Position numbers and translations under genes: made by a program
The notes under the pieces: generated by a model
The model's input: the letters and a program-made list of their open reading frames with translations, nothing else
Told to the model about the DNA's origin: nothing
Databases searched by the model: none
Virus record (IMG/VR): IMGVR_UViG_3300042465_002292
Location: 1-24,277 of that record
DNA: 24,277 nucleotides
Origin: a virus
Strand: one strand, 5' to 3'
Shown: positions 16,577 to 23,787 of the stretch, in pieces
Position numbering within the stretch: position 1 is the first letter of the stretch
Layout of the letters: each line of letters opens with the position of its first letter

Positions 16577-17986
16577 TTAGAAATTCCAATCGCTTGTGTC
16601 TTTGCTCCCACCAAACTTCTTGGTGAATTCACGCTTGCCGAATCCGCTGCCGAATCCTTCTTCCTTCGTGGTCTTGGCATCGGTCAGGTCTTCGAACTCG
16701 TCCTTGCTTACATCATAGAACTTCATCTTGGCGTAGTTCAAGCCCACGATGAACTTCTTGTTTGCTGCCTTGGTATTGTAGCGGTTCTTCAACTGCTTTA
16801 CCATGATCTGTCCTGCCTTTTCCAATTCTTCAGTCGTAATAAGTGCTGCCATGAAGTCTGCCGTATGGGGCAGACCGAATGACTCTGAAGTATCGGTGAG
16901 TTCCACATCGGTGGACGAATATCCTGAACGGTTCACCTGTGTGGCAGTGAACAAGGGCACATTCCGTTCCATTGCCAAGCCTCGCAACTCTTCGGCAATT
17001 GCCTTGATGTAACTGTACGAGTTCACATTGCTGCCACCGCTCTTCAAACGGGCAGAGGAGCAGATATTGATGTAGTCGATGAACACAATATCTGGAATGA
17101 ATCCCTTCTTCAGTTTTAGTTCATCCATAAGGATTCTGAAATGGTTGGCATTTGCCACCGATGTGGGGTACTCCTTGATGATGAGTTTCCCGCTGATGCC
17201 ACGGGTAGCGGACTGCAACCGCTTCTCGTACATTTCAAGGGGCAGATCGTGGAGTTCGTCCATCGTGATGTCCATGATGTTCGCGTCAATACGCTCCGCG
17301 ATCCTCTCTTCTGCCATTTCAAGAGTGATGTACAGGACATTCTTGTTTTGCATCAGGCAGCAAGCCGCGTGGTGACACATGAACAGGGACTTACCCACGC
17401 CTGTTCCTGCCATGATGACATTGAAAGTCTTGGGAGACACCCCGCCCTTGGTGATAAGATTGAACATCTCCAAGTCAAACGGAATCTTGTCTTCCTCACG
17501 GTGCAGGACTTCGTACCGTTCCTCGTAGTTCTCAAGGTAATCGTGACCAATGTTTGTGTCAAACGAAACCGAAAGAGCCTTGCTCAATATTTCAGGCAAG
17601 GCATTGGGTGTCCGCACCTTGTCCTTGCCGTCAATAATGTGAATGGATTCAAGCACGGCATTGTACAGTGCCTTGTCTTTGCAGAACTTTTCCGTGGTGT
17701 CCAACAACCACTGTGTGTCCTGCTTGTCTGCTCTTGCCACGGCATCGGTAATGTCCCGACACCGCTTGATCTCGTCATCGGTCAGGGACTTGTCCCCTTC
17801 CAAAGAGATAAGGAGGGCTTCCTTGGTGGGAACCCCCTTGTACTTGTCCATGAAGGACTTGATCTCTCGGAACACTGCACGGTCAGGACGATTTGAGAAA
17901 TACTCTTCCTGAACAAATGGCGCAGCCTTCTTGCAGAACTCGTCATTGTTGAGCAGTCCTGCAATAATGGTTTGTTCAATGCTCAT
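16577..17986 (-). CDS. Replicative DNA helicase (T4 gp41 / DnaB-like)
   Basis: This 469-residue hexameric-type helicase has an N-terminal helical domain (residues 1-160) and a RecA-like C-terminal domain. Walker A is AGTGVGKS (about 193-200), a catalytic-type Glu follows in LYITLEMAEERIAERI, Walker B is DIVFIDYINI (Asp304), and the ATQVNRSGYSS motif matches DnaB motif H4. It unwinds the fork 5' to 3' and recruits primase. AAGGAG lies 6 nt before the ATG, and the gap to uvsX is 10 nt. The C-terminal tail is basic, with a GFGSGFGKREFTKKFGGSK stretch. T4 gp41 is 475 aa, nearly the same length. Confidence 0.93.
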   Translation of the reverse strand: MSIEQTIIAGLLNNDEFCKKAAPFVQEEYFSNRPDRAVFREIKSFMDKYKGVPTKEALLISLEGDKSLTDDEIKRCRDITDAVARADKQDTQWLLDTTEKFCKDKALYNAVLESIHIIDGKDKVRTPNALPEILSKALSVSFDTNIGHDYLENYEERYEVLHREEDKIPFDLEMFNLITKGGVSPKTFNVIMAGTGVGKSLFMCHHAACCLMQNKNVLYITLEMAEERIAERIDANIMDITMDELHDLPLEMYEKRLQSATRGISGKLIIKEYPTSVANANHFRILMDELKLKKGFIPDIVFIDYINICSSARLKSGGSNVNSYSYIKAIAEELRGLAMERNVPLFTATQVNRSGYSSTDVELTDTSESFGLPHTADFMAALITTEELEKAGQIMVKQLKNRYNTKAANKKFIVGLNYAKMKFYDVSKDEFEDLTDAKTTKEEGFGSGFGKREFTKKFGGSKDTSDWNF

Positions 17987-17996
17987 TTACATCTCC

Positions 17997-19067
17997 TTAA
18001 GACAGCCCCATTTCCTCGTCAAGTTCAGCCAACTTGTCCATTGCTGCCTGTGCCTCGTCCTTGCCGTAGCAGAACTCCTTCTTTGCGGCAATGTCGATAG
18101 CCTTCAAGATGTCCTCGGTGTAGTACTTCTCGGGGTTCTTGTTGATCTGCGACTCAAACGCGGTCTTGCCGTCAGGCAACTGAATCTTCGTGGACACCTT
18201 GTTGAAGATACCGTGCTTCAGGGCAATATCCAACAGTCCGTAATACTTGTTTAGTCCTGTCTCAAAGTTCAACTGGACATCCACCATCTTGTCCTGCTTT
18301 GTGAGGCGGCTCTTGTACGCCTTGCAGTGGATGATGTTGCCCACCACCTCGTTGTCCACCTTGTCCTTCTTCTTGGACAGGTAGATGATGGTGGACGCGG
18401 CATACTTCAGACCGCTGCCGCCACCCATTTCCTTCGTGGGCACATACGCACCCACCACATCGTAGGTGTGGTTCGTCATCAGGAGTGGAATCCGTGCGTG
18501 ACCCAACTTGATGGTAAGGACGCGGAACGCTGCCTTGGTGACCTGTGCGCGAGTCATGTCGCGGGTGTTCTTGCCCTCGGCAGTGTCGTTCATCTCCTTC
18601 TCGGTGGACAACATTCCAAGGGAGTCAAGCACGATCATCATGCGGGGACGAGAATCCTTGTCGTCCTCAAGATACTTGTCCACGGACAGAACGCACTGGT
18701 GGCGGAACTCCTCCACCGTAGCCACGGGCAGCACAGCCACGCGGTCGGTGTCGATGCCCCGATCCCGCAGCAGATCGGAAGTAATGGCTTGCTCCGTGTC
18801 AAAATACAGCACCATTGCCTTGGGATCGTTCTGCAAGAACTCGCGCACCACATTCAGGGCAAAGTAGGTCTTGCCCGTGGCTTGCTCTCCTGCAAGCGCA
18901 ATGATCTTGTTATCGGGAATGCCGCCGTGGATCGACCCGCTCAGGAGTGCGTTGAACGCATACGATCCCGTTGACACGAATCCCTTTACATCGCTGCCTT
19001 CCAATCCATCGGAAGCCACGGTTGCGTACTTGTTGCCTGCTGCCTTGAGAATATCCTTCAGTTTCAT
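17997..19067 (-). CDS. uvsX: UvsX/RecA-like recombinase
   Basis: This 356-residue strand-exchange ATPase shows Walker A GEQATGKT (60-67), YFDTEQAI (about 88-95) and Walker B MMIVLDSLGM (Asp148). A RecA-type loop region follows, then an acidic C-terminal tail (DEAQAAMDKLAELDEEMGLS). It would form filaments on single-stranded DNA for recombination-dependent replication and repair, partnering with the RuvC-like resolvase downstream in the window. Its ATG overlaps the TGA of a 58-residue ORF, with AAGGTG 8 nt upstream. The length is near T4 UvsX (391 aa) and cyanophage homologues. Confidence 0.93.
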   Translation of the reverse strand: MKLKDILKAAGNKYATVASDGLEGSDVKGFVSTGSYAFNALLSGSIHGGIPDNKIIALAGEQATGKTYFALNVVREFLQNDPKAMVLYFDTEQAITSDLLRDRGIDTDRVAVLPVATVEEFRHQCVLSVDKYLEDDKDSRPRMMIVLDSLGMLSTEKEMNDTAEGKNTRDMTRAQVTKAAFRVLTIKLGHARIPLLMTNHTYDVVGAYVPTKEMGGGSGLKYAASTIIYLSKKKDKVDNEVVGNIIHCKAYKSRLTKQDKMVDVQLNFETGLNKYYGLLDIALKHGIFNKVSTKIQLPDGKTAFESQINKNPEKYYTEDILKAIDIAAKKEFCYGKDEAQAAMDKLAELDEEMGLS

Positions 19068-19240
19068 TTTGATAGCACCTTTCGCGTTTCGTCTATGAGT
19101 TCCATCTCTCGGATGTACTCTTCAATGATAGCCAATGATCCTTGCTTGTCAAGGGTCAATCGCTTTACTTCATTCTGCAACCACTCCTTGCGCTGCCGCA
19201 GGAGTTCACAAATATAAGTCTTGTGTGTGGTTGAGATCAT
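19064..19240 (-). CDS. Small helical protein (58 aa) between the Sm-like gene and uvsX
   Basis: This 58-residue ORF starts MISTTHKTYICELLRQRKEW, continues with charged helix-forming sequence (SLAIIEEYIREMELIDETRK) and ends VLSK. It is almost entirely predicted helical, with no recognised family. Its TGA overlaps the uvsX ATG (ATGA), and its ATG lies one base after the TGA of the Sm-like gene. There is no clear Shine-Dalgarno, so termination-reinitiation coupling is likely. The exact fit between two genes and the protein-like composition support it being real. It could be a small recombination or replication accessory factor. Its start codon lies within a hairpin region (19231-19259). Confidence 0.65.
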   Translation of the reverse strand: MISTTHKTYICELLRQRKEWLQNEVKRLTLDKQGSLAIIEEYIREMELIDETRKVLSK

Positions 19241-19259
19241 CTCAAGTGGTCAACTTGAG
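19231..19259 (-). promoter_or_regulatory. Two overlapping, mutually exclusive hairpins around a start codon
   Basis: In the message, CTCAAGT (19259-19253) pairs with ACTTGAG (19247-19241) across a 5-nt loop. Alternatively TTGAG (19245-19241) pairs with CTCAA (19235-19231), placing the ATG at 19240-19238 in the loop. The two structures share TTGAG and cannot coexist. Both arms cover the stop of the Sm-like gene. A translational switch or a protein-binding operator is possible; this is inferred from pairing only. Confidence 0.35.
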
Positions 19260-19577
19260 CGATGGCACTGCCATTTCCTTGGTTGGAACCACAAGACCGG
19301 AACCAAACGCGCTGTTGAATTCGTTTGCAAGGTCTTCAAGAGGTTCAGCAGTGAACAGCACAGCGTCAGCCGGGATGTCGAAACCCTGATCCTGCTTTAC
19401 CGATGCCATCCACGGCACGATGGCAAGGCTTGCTCCCTGACCGCCACGACCGGGCATGGGAACCAACATGCACGGGTTCTTGAGTGTGTATGCTGTCACC
19501 TTGTCACCCGTGAACTTCTCGTTGATACGGGCAATAATTTCTTCTCCACTACGCATCTTCAGAATCTTGGTAATCAT
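19242..19577 (-). CDS. Sm-like (LSm-type) small protein
   Basis: This 111-residue protein starts MITKILKMRSGEEIIARI, followed by VTAYTLKNPCMLVPMPG and LAIVPWMASV. The pattern of a short helix or strand, then K-x-x-S-G-E-E-I-I, then a conserved L-K-N-P segment resembles small Sm-fold proteins found in T4-like marine phages near the polymerase and uvsX genes. Its biochemical role is unknown; RNA binding is the family-based guess. The frame is open up to 19697 over the end of the polymerase gene, but the ATG at 19577 has GGAG 6 nt upstream and begins the conserved sequence. It starts 40 nt after the polymerase stop and its own stop is one base from the next ORF's start. The C-terminal tail (PTKEMAVPSLKLTT) looks unstructured. 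Confidence 0.6.
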   Translation of the reverse strand: MITKILKMRSGEEIIARINEKFTGDKVTAYTLKNPCMLVPMPGRGGQGASLAIVPWMASVKQDQGFDIPADAVLFTAEPLEDLANEFNSAFGSGLVVPTKEMAVPSLKLTT

Positions 19578-19617
19578 ATAGTCTCCATTGTTAAGGGTTA
19601 CAGTATGTATCGAACGG

Positions 19618-22170
19618 TCAAGCAAAAAGCGAATCCAAACTATTCGTTTCCTCCGGGTTCCATCCCACCGCATCGGTGATGGCACGGAGCGGTTCAAGAA
19701 ATGTCTTGTCGAATTGGGTATCGTAGTCGATGTATTTGTGAAGTTCGAATTCTTTTGGAAGTGAAGTAGTGAATCCGATCACGCTTTCACGAATTGGGTT
19801 AGGTGTCTTCAGGTAGATGAACTTGATCTTCTCGCCCTCACCGATCAACCGATACTTGCGACCGAGTTTGAGTTTCTTCACAAAGTGATTGTGCAGCAGT
19901 GCTGCCTTCACCGCGATGGGCGTGGCTTTCCTGTACACGGATGAGTCGGAACTGTACTCATCCATGTTGGAAACTCCGCGAGGGGACGAGACATCTTCCA
20001 CGGGCAGGGACTTGAATTCCTCTTCCGTTTTCTTTACGAACTTCTGAAGTGCTGTCTCGTCCTGCATGAGTACCAACTCAATTGCCGTCTTCAGTGCCTT
20101 GCGGACATACGCAGGGGTGGACGAACGGGCAGTCTCCATGCCCATGATCTTGAACTTGGGAGTCTTGTAGCGAACGCCTTCCGCGTCCCATACAGACAGC
20201 ATATACCGCTTCTTCGCAGTCCACACGCCCTTCTCCGCGATGACTTCGCGTCCCATTGACATTTTGTTTTGATACGCATTCATAATTGCCGCAAGTTCAG
20301 CGAACTGCTTGTCGATGTAAGGTTGCAGCACTCGCTCACAGAACTTGTTCAGGAAATCCACCACCTTCTGCGGGTCGCGCTCTCCCGTGTACGAACTGTC
20401 AACGATTCCTCCCAACTTCAGGTAAACGGAGTCGGTGTCGGACGCGATCACATAGTCCTCGCCCTCCGTGTGGAGAATCTTGTTCAGGAATCGGTTCAGT
20501 GCTTCACCGATCCATTGGATGCTCAACTGTCCCGACAGGGTAATGGCTTCTGCCAGTTCCACATCAAAGAACCGGAAATACTGGTTGCCGATTGCGCCGT
20601 ATGCGGAGTTCAACTGAATCTTGCGAACCAACTGAAAGTTGTGGTATTTTGAAATGTCGTATTCGATCTTGCGCCTCTCTTCCGGGGATGCACTCTTGTC
20701 CAATTCCACCAACCGCTTCTGTGCCGCGATCATCAGCCCCTTGAAGTGCTTGCGTTCCGCGTACATCTTCTCCATGAGTTCGGGCAGGAAGCCTTGGCGA
20801 TCCTTTCGGAAAGCAATTCCGTTTGCCGCAACAGAAACGCTGCTGCTCTTTGCACTGTTGAGATATTCCGCAGGATCAATGAAAGTCTTTACTGTCTCTC
20901 CACGATTCCTGCTCAACACGGAGTCGGGATTGATGGAGTTCCGCCGCCACACAGGATTGGTGTCCTTTGTCTCGGGCGAGATGTTGTACTGCATGATGAG
21001 GTGGGGATACAGGGAGTTCAAGTCGAAACTCACCACCCAATCGTGCTTGCCCACAAGGGGGTCTTTCACATACGCACCCGCGTACTGATCGTCCTTCTTG
21101 TGGTCGGTCTTCTGCGGGATCACCATCCCCTTGCTCATCAGATGGTGGTGGATGATTGCATCCCATGTGCGGACTTGAGAAAACACATCCTCAAAGTTCA
21201 CCCGTGCCGAATACGCAAGGGCTACAGCCAGTTCCATGAGTTTCAGTTTGGCTTCCAAGCGGTCAACGAGCCGCACATCTTGGAAGTTGTACTCCATGAA
21301 CTTCTGAAAGTTCTGCGTGTAGAACTCCTGAAGTGTCTCATATTCGGAATACGACAGTTTCTCTTCGCCCAACTCCACCTTGGAAATATGGTTCAGCGAA
21401 TACGCTTCCTGCTTCACATAGGTGAAAGTCTGGTACAGTTCAAAGTAGTCAAGAGTGGCTACGCCGCTGATCACATACGCGGTCTGATCCCGTCCCATGC
21501 GGTTCACGGTGGTTTCCCGCAACCGCCCCCACGGAGAGAGGGAGTTACCCCATCCTTCTTCAAGATGATTCATCCGCGCCACAAGGTACGGAATGTCAAA
21601 GAAGCGGATGTTCCATCCTGTCACGATGTCGGGGTCGATCTGCCGCCACAGGGACACGAATCCCTCAAGCAGTTCGCGCTCGTCATCGTATGGGATGCAA
21701 GTAACTCCCTCTCCCTCAATGTGAAAGTCCCCCAAGCCTAGCACATAGGTCTTGTCGCCCATTGAAACCGTGATTGCAATAACCCTCTCCGTGGGAGAGG
21801 CTGGCGTGGGAAAACCGCCGTCACACGATGTTTCAATGTCCAAGTTTGCTATGCGGAGGCTGCTGAAGTCGTAGTCCACTTCAGTGGGAAACTCCTTGTA
21901 CAGATACTGGTAAACAAAATTGGTGTTGCCGTAGACTTCGTAGTTGGACACATCCTTGAAGCGGTCAATGAACTCTCGCGCTTCTCCGATGTCATCAAAC
22001 TGCACGGGCTGCACAGGCTTGCCGTTGACGGTGGTAAACTCGCCCCGCTCCTTTGCAGGGATATACAGCGTGGGGCAGAACGGAATGCGGAGGTGCTGCC
22101 TCTGCCCGTTCTTCCATCCTCGGTACAGGATGCTCTTGCCACGAATGTCAACGGAAGTGTAGAAGTCCAC
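19618..22170 (-). CDS. Family-B DNA polymerase (T4 gp43 type) with proofreading exonuclease
   Basis: This 850-residue replicative polymerase shows all core motifs in order: Exo I NLDIETSC (Asp111, Glu113), Exo II GWNIRFFDIPYL (Asp192), Exo III YNFQDVRLVD (Asp298), Pol A SFDLNSLYPHLI (Asp383), Pol B KIQLNSAYGAIGNQ (517-530) and Pol C IASDTDSVY (Asp578, Asp580). The region KKRYMLSVWDAEGVRYKTP matches the thumb-side KKRY motif. The C-terminus NSLDSLFA resembles a sliding-clamp-binding peptide. The start is GTG at 22170, chosen because TTAAGGAG lies 4 nt upstream; no in-frame ATG offers a better site. It follows the GroES-like gene by 8 nt. The length is close to T4 gp43 (898 aa). No intein or intron interrupts it. 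Confidence 0.95.
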   Translation of the reverse strand: MDFYTSVDIRGKSILYRGWKNGQRQHLRIPFCPTLYIPAKERGEFTTVNGKPVQPVQFDDIGEAREFIDRFKDVSNYEVYGNTNFVYQYLYKEFPTEVDYDFSSLRIANLDIETSCDGGFPTPASPTERVIAITVSMGDKTYVLGLGDFHIEGEGVTCIPYDDERELLEGFVSLWRQIDPDIVTGWNIRFFDIPYLVARMNHLEEGWGNSLSPWGRLRETTVNRMGRDQTAYVISGVATLDYFELYQTFTYVKQEAYSLNHISKVELGEEKLSYSEYETLQEFYTQNFQKFMEYNFQDVRLVDRLEAKLKLMELAVALAYSARVNFEDVFSQVRTWDAIIHHHLMSKGMVIPQKTDHKKDDQYAGAYVKDPLVGKHDWVVSFDLNSLYPHLIMQYNISPETKDTNPVWRRNSINPDSVLSRNRGETVKTFIDPAEYLNSAKSSSVSVAANGIAFRKDRQGFLPELMEKMYAERKHFKGLMIAAQKRLVELDKSASPEERRKIEYDISKYHNFQLVRKIQLNSAYGAIGNQYFRFFDVELAEAITLSGQLSIQWIGEALNRFLNKILHTEGEDYVIASDTDSVYLKLGGIVDSSYTGERDPQKVVDFLNKFCERVLQPYIDKQFAELAAIMNAYQNKMSMGREVIAEKGVWTAKKRYMLSVWDAEGVRYKTPKFKIMGMETARSSTPAYVRKALKTAIELVLMQDETALQKFVKKTEEEFKSLPVEDVSSPRGVSNMDEYSSDSSVYRKATPIAVKAALLHNHFVKKLKLGRKYRLIGEGEKIKFIYLKTPNPIRESVIGFTTSLPKEFELHKYIDYDTQFDKTFLEPLRAITDAVGWNPEETNSLDSLFA

Positions 22171-22178
22171 GATGCTCC

Positions 22179-22442
22179 TTAACGCTCAACGAGTGCAATC
22201 CAGTCCTGATGAACCATGTCCTTGTCTTCGTGTCCTTGACCCTTGTTCTGCGTTCTGTCCCACAGCACACGGTCGCCCACACGAATGTCTTCCGTTAGTT
22301 TATCACCGATTGCCGCAACCGTGCCCCAAATGTAGCGAGATTTCACTACTTCATTGTAAATGATCCCGGCTTCAGTCTCAGTCTGTCCGCCAAGGTGAGA
22401 CTTTACCCAAATCCATTTTCCTATTGGCTTGAAATTGCTCAT
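22179..22442 (-). CDS. GroES-like co-chaperonin (gp31-type analogue)
   Basis: This 87-residue protein matches the chaperonin-10 layout: KPIGKWIWVKSHLG at the start (strand like KPLxDRVxVK), a mobile-loop-like QTETEAGIIYNEV (like ETxSAGGIxL), WGTVAAIGD, IRVGDRVLWDR, and a C-terminal HQDWIALVER in place of EEDILAVIE. It would cap host GroEL and help fold phage proteins, as gp31 does for the T4 capsid protein. The hydrophobic triplet that touches GroEL in GroES (IVL) reads IIY here. Its ATG overlaps the methyltransferase TGA by 4 nt, and the polymerase follows by 8 nt. Slightly shorter than GroES (97 aa). Confidence 0.8.
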   Translation of the reverse strand: MSNFKPIGKWIWVKSHLGGQTETEAGIIYNEVVKSRYIWGTVAAIGDKLTEDIRVGDRVLWDRTQNKGQGHEDKDMVHQDWIALVER

Positions 22443-23392
22443 TCAAAAATCTCCTCAAGTGTATTTGGAACGGATTCCCGTATCCGCTCCTCTGCGAGTT
22501 TCACATATTCGGGATTGAGTTCGGTTCCGATGTAGTTGCGTCCGTTCTTCAGTGCAACCACGGCAGTTGTGCCGCTGCCCGTGAATGGGTCAAACACCGT
22601 GCCATTCTCCGGGCATCCTGCAAGCACACACGGCACGATCAGGTCTTCAGGATACACCGCAAAGTGTGCGCCTTTGTAGCCCTTTGTGGTGACTGTCCAT
22701 ACCGATCTGCGGTTGCGGGTTTCCGTGTTGCCAACAGCCTTCATGTTGCCGTTGGTCTTTCCGGGAACACGGGTGCTTCCGTTTTGATTGGGCAAATTCT
22801 TTTGAGAAAGCCTGTTTACGGTGCTGCCAGCAACAGGTTCTTTTACTGCTTCGTGATCGTAATAGTACTTTGGCTTCTTGGACAGCAGGAAAATGTATTC
22901 GTGTGCCTTGGTGCAGCGGTCTTCCACGCTTTCGGGCATGGGGTTGGGCTTGTGCCAGATGATGTCCTGACGCAGATACCACCCGTCTGCTTGCAGGGCA
23001 AATGCCACCCGCCACGGAATGCCGATCAAGTCCTTGGGCTTCAATCCTTCAGGAACCTTGCTGCCCCTGCCGCCGTACCGCTCGTCATTCGTGCAGTACT
23101 CGCCCTGTACGGACTGGCGTACCTGATATGTGCGGTTTGCGGCATAGGTGTCGCCCAAGTTGAGCCACAGCGTACCGTCATCGCGCAGGATGCGGCGCAC
23201 CTCACGGAACACTTCCACCATGTTCTGCACATAACCGCCCACCGTTTCCTCTTGACCGAGTTCGCTGTCCCCGCCGCTGTAGTCGCGGAGTCCAAAGTAC
23301 GGTGGGGATGTAATGCAAGTATGAACGCAGCCGTCTGGCAGCGTCTTCATGCCTGTAATGCAGTCTCCGAGAATTATTTTATGGGTGTTCAT
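22439..23392 (-). CDS. DNA methyltransferase, beta-class amino-methyltransferase with SPPY motif
   Basis: This roughly 317-residue enzyme transfers a methyl group from S-adenosylmethionine to an exocyclic amino group in DNA. The catalytic motif is TSPPYFGLRD (about residues 28-37), near the N-terminus, and the cofactor motif FDPFTGSGTTAVVA (about 268-281) is near the C-terminus. That order is the beta class. SPPY rather than DPPY favours N4-cytosine methylation, but some N6-adenine enzymes also carry it. The central KPNPMPESVEDRCTKAHEYIF region is typical of this group. It overlaps both neighbours by 4 nt. No restriction endonuclease is paired with it except the small HNH-type protein before it, so an orphan protective methylase is the simpler reading. 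The recognition sequence cannot be seen. Confidence 0.9.
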   Translation of the reverse strand: MNTHKIILGDCITGMKTLPDGCVHTCITSPPYFGLRDYSGGDSELGQEETVGGYVQNMVEVFREVRRILRDDGTLWLNLGDTYAANRTYQVRQSVQGEYCTNDERYGGRGSKVPEGLKPKDLIGIPWRVAFALQADGWYLRQDIIWHKPNPMPESVEDRCTKAHEYIFLLSKKPKYYYDHEAVKEPVAGSTVNRLSQKNLPNQNGSTRVPGKTNGNMKAVGNTETRNRRSVWTVTTKGYKGAHFAVYPEDLIVPCVLAGCPENGTVFDPFTGSGTTAVVALKNGRNYIGTELNPEYVKLAEERIRESVPNTLEEIFE

Positions 23393-23787
23393 TGCAAGAA
23401 ATTATCCAAGTTGACTTTTTGCTGATTGCCCTTCAGGGTTTCCACTAATTGTCGCGTCTTGTCGAAAGGATAAATGCACCGCCCGAGGTTTGCAAATCTA
23501 CAGCATATCACTATGTTTTCCGCGCTGTAGTCTGCGTCATCGTCTTTTCTATCAACTGATGGGGCGAGTGGATGCACGGGAAACCAATCGGGGTGATCCT
23601 TGAACAGCAATCCCAAATCAAGGGTGACACCAAACCAAAAGCACTTTCCTTCTTGTGCTTCCCAAATATTCTGCAAGTCCTTTGCGGTGATGAGCAGTTT
23701 GGGCTGCTCAACATTGTGGTAGACAAGGCTGTGTCTGCCGTTTGATTTACAGTTATTCAGGAGTTTCTTAAAGGGGTCTTTCTTCAT
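23389..23787 (-). CDS. HNH-type endonuclease-like protein
   Basis: This 132-residue protein contains LQNIWEAQEGKCFWFGVTLD followed by APSVDRKDDDADYSAENIVICCRFANLGR. That matches the small phage HNH family with W-x-x-Q-x-G-x-C-x-x-x-G near the start, P-S-x-D-R-x-D in the middle and Y-x-x-x-N-I then N at the end. Asp79/Arg80, Asn91 and Asn100 would be the metal and catalytic positions. The family's usual SxDRID reads SVDRKD here, so activity is not certain. Possible roles are a homing-type free-standing nuclease, a DNA-processing nuclease, or the cutting partner of the adjacent methyltransferase. It overlaps the Mom-like gene upstream and the methyltransferase downstream, each by 4 nt. Confidence 0.6.
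   Translation of the reverse strand: MKKDPFKKLLNNCKSNGRHSLVYHNVEQPKLLITAKDLQNIWEAQEGKCFWFGVTLDLGLLFKDHPDWFPVHPLAPSVDRKDDDADYSAENIVICCRFANLGRCIYPFDKTRQLVETLKGNQQKVNLDNFLQ

Noticed and set aside
19578-19697. N-terminal extension of the Sm-like protein over the polymerase 3' end
   Set aside because: The conserved sequence and a GGAG ribosome site both point to the ATG at 19577.
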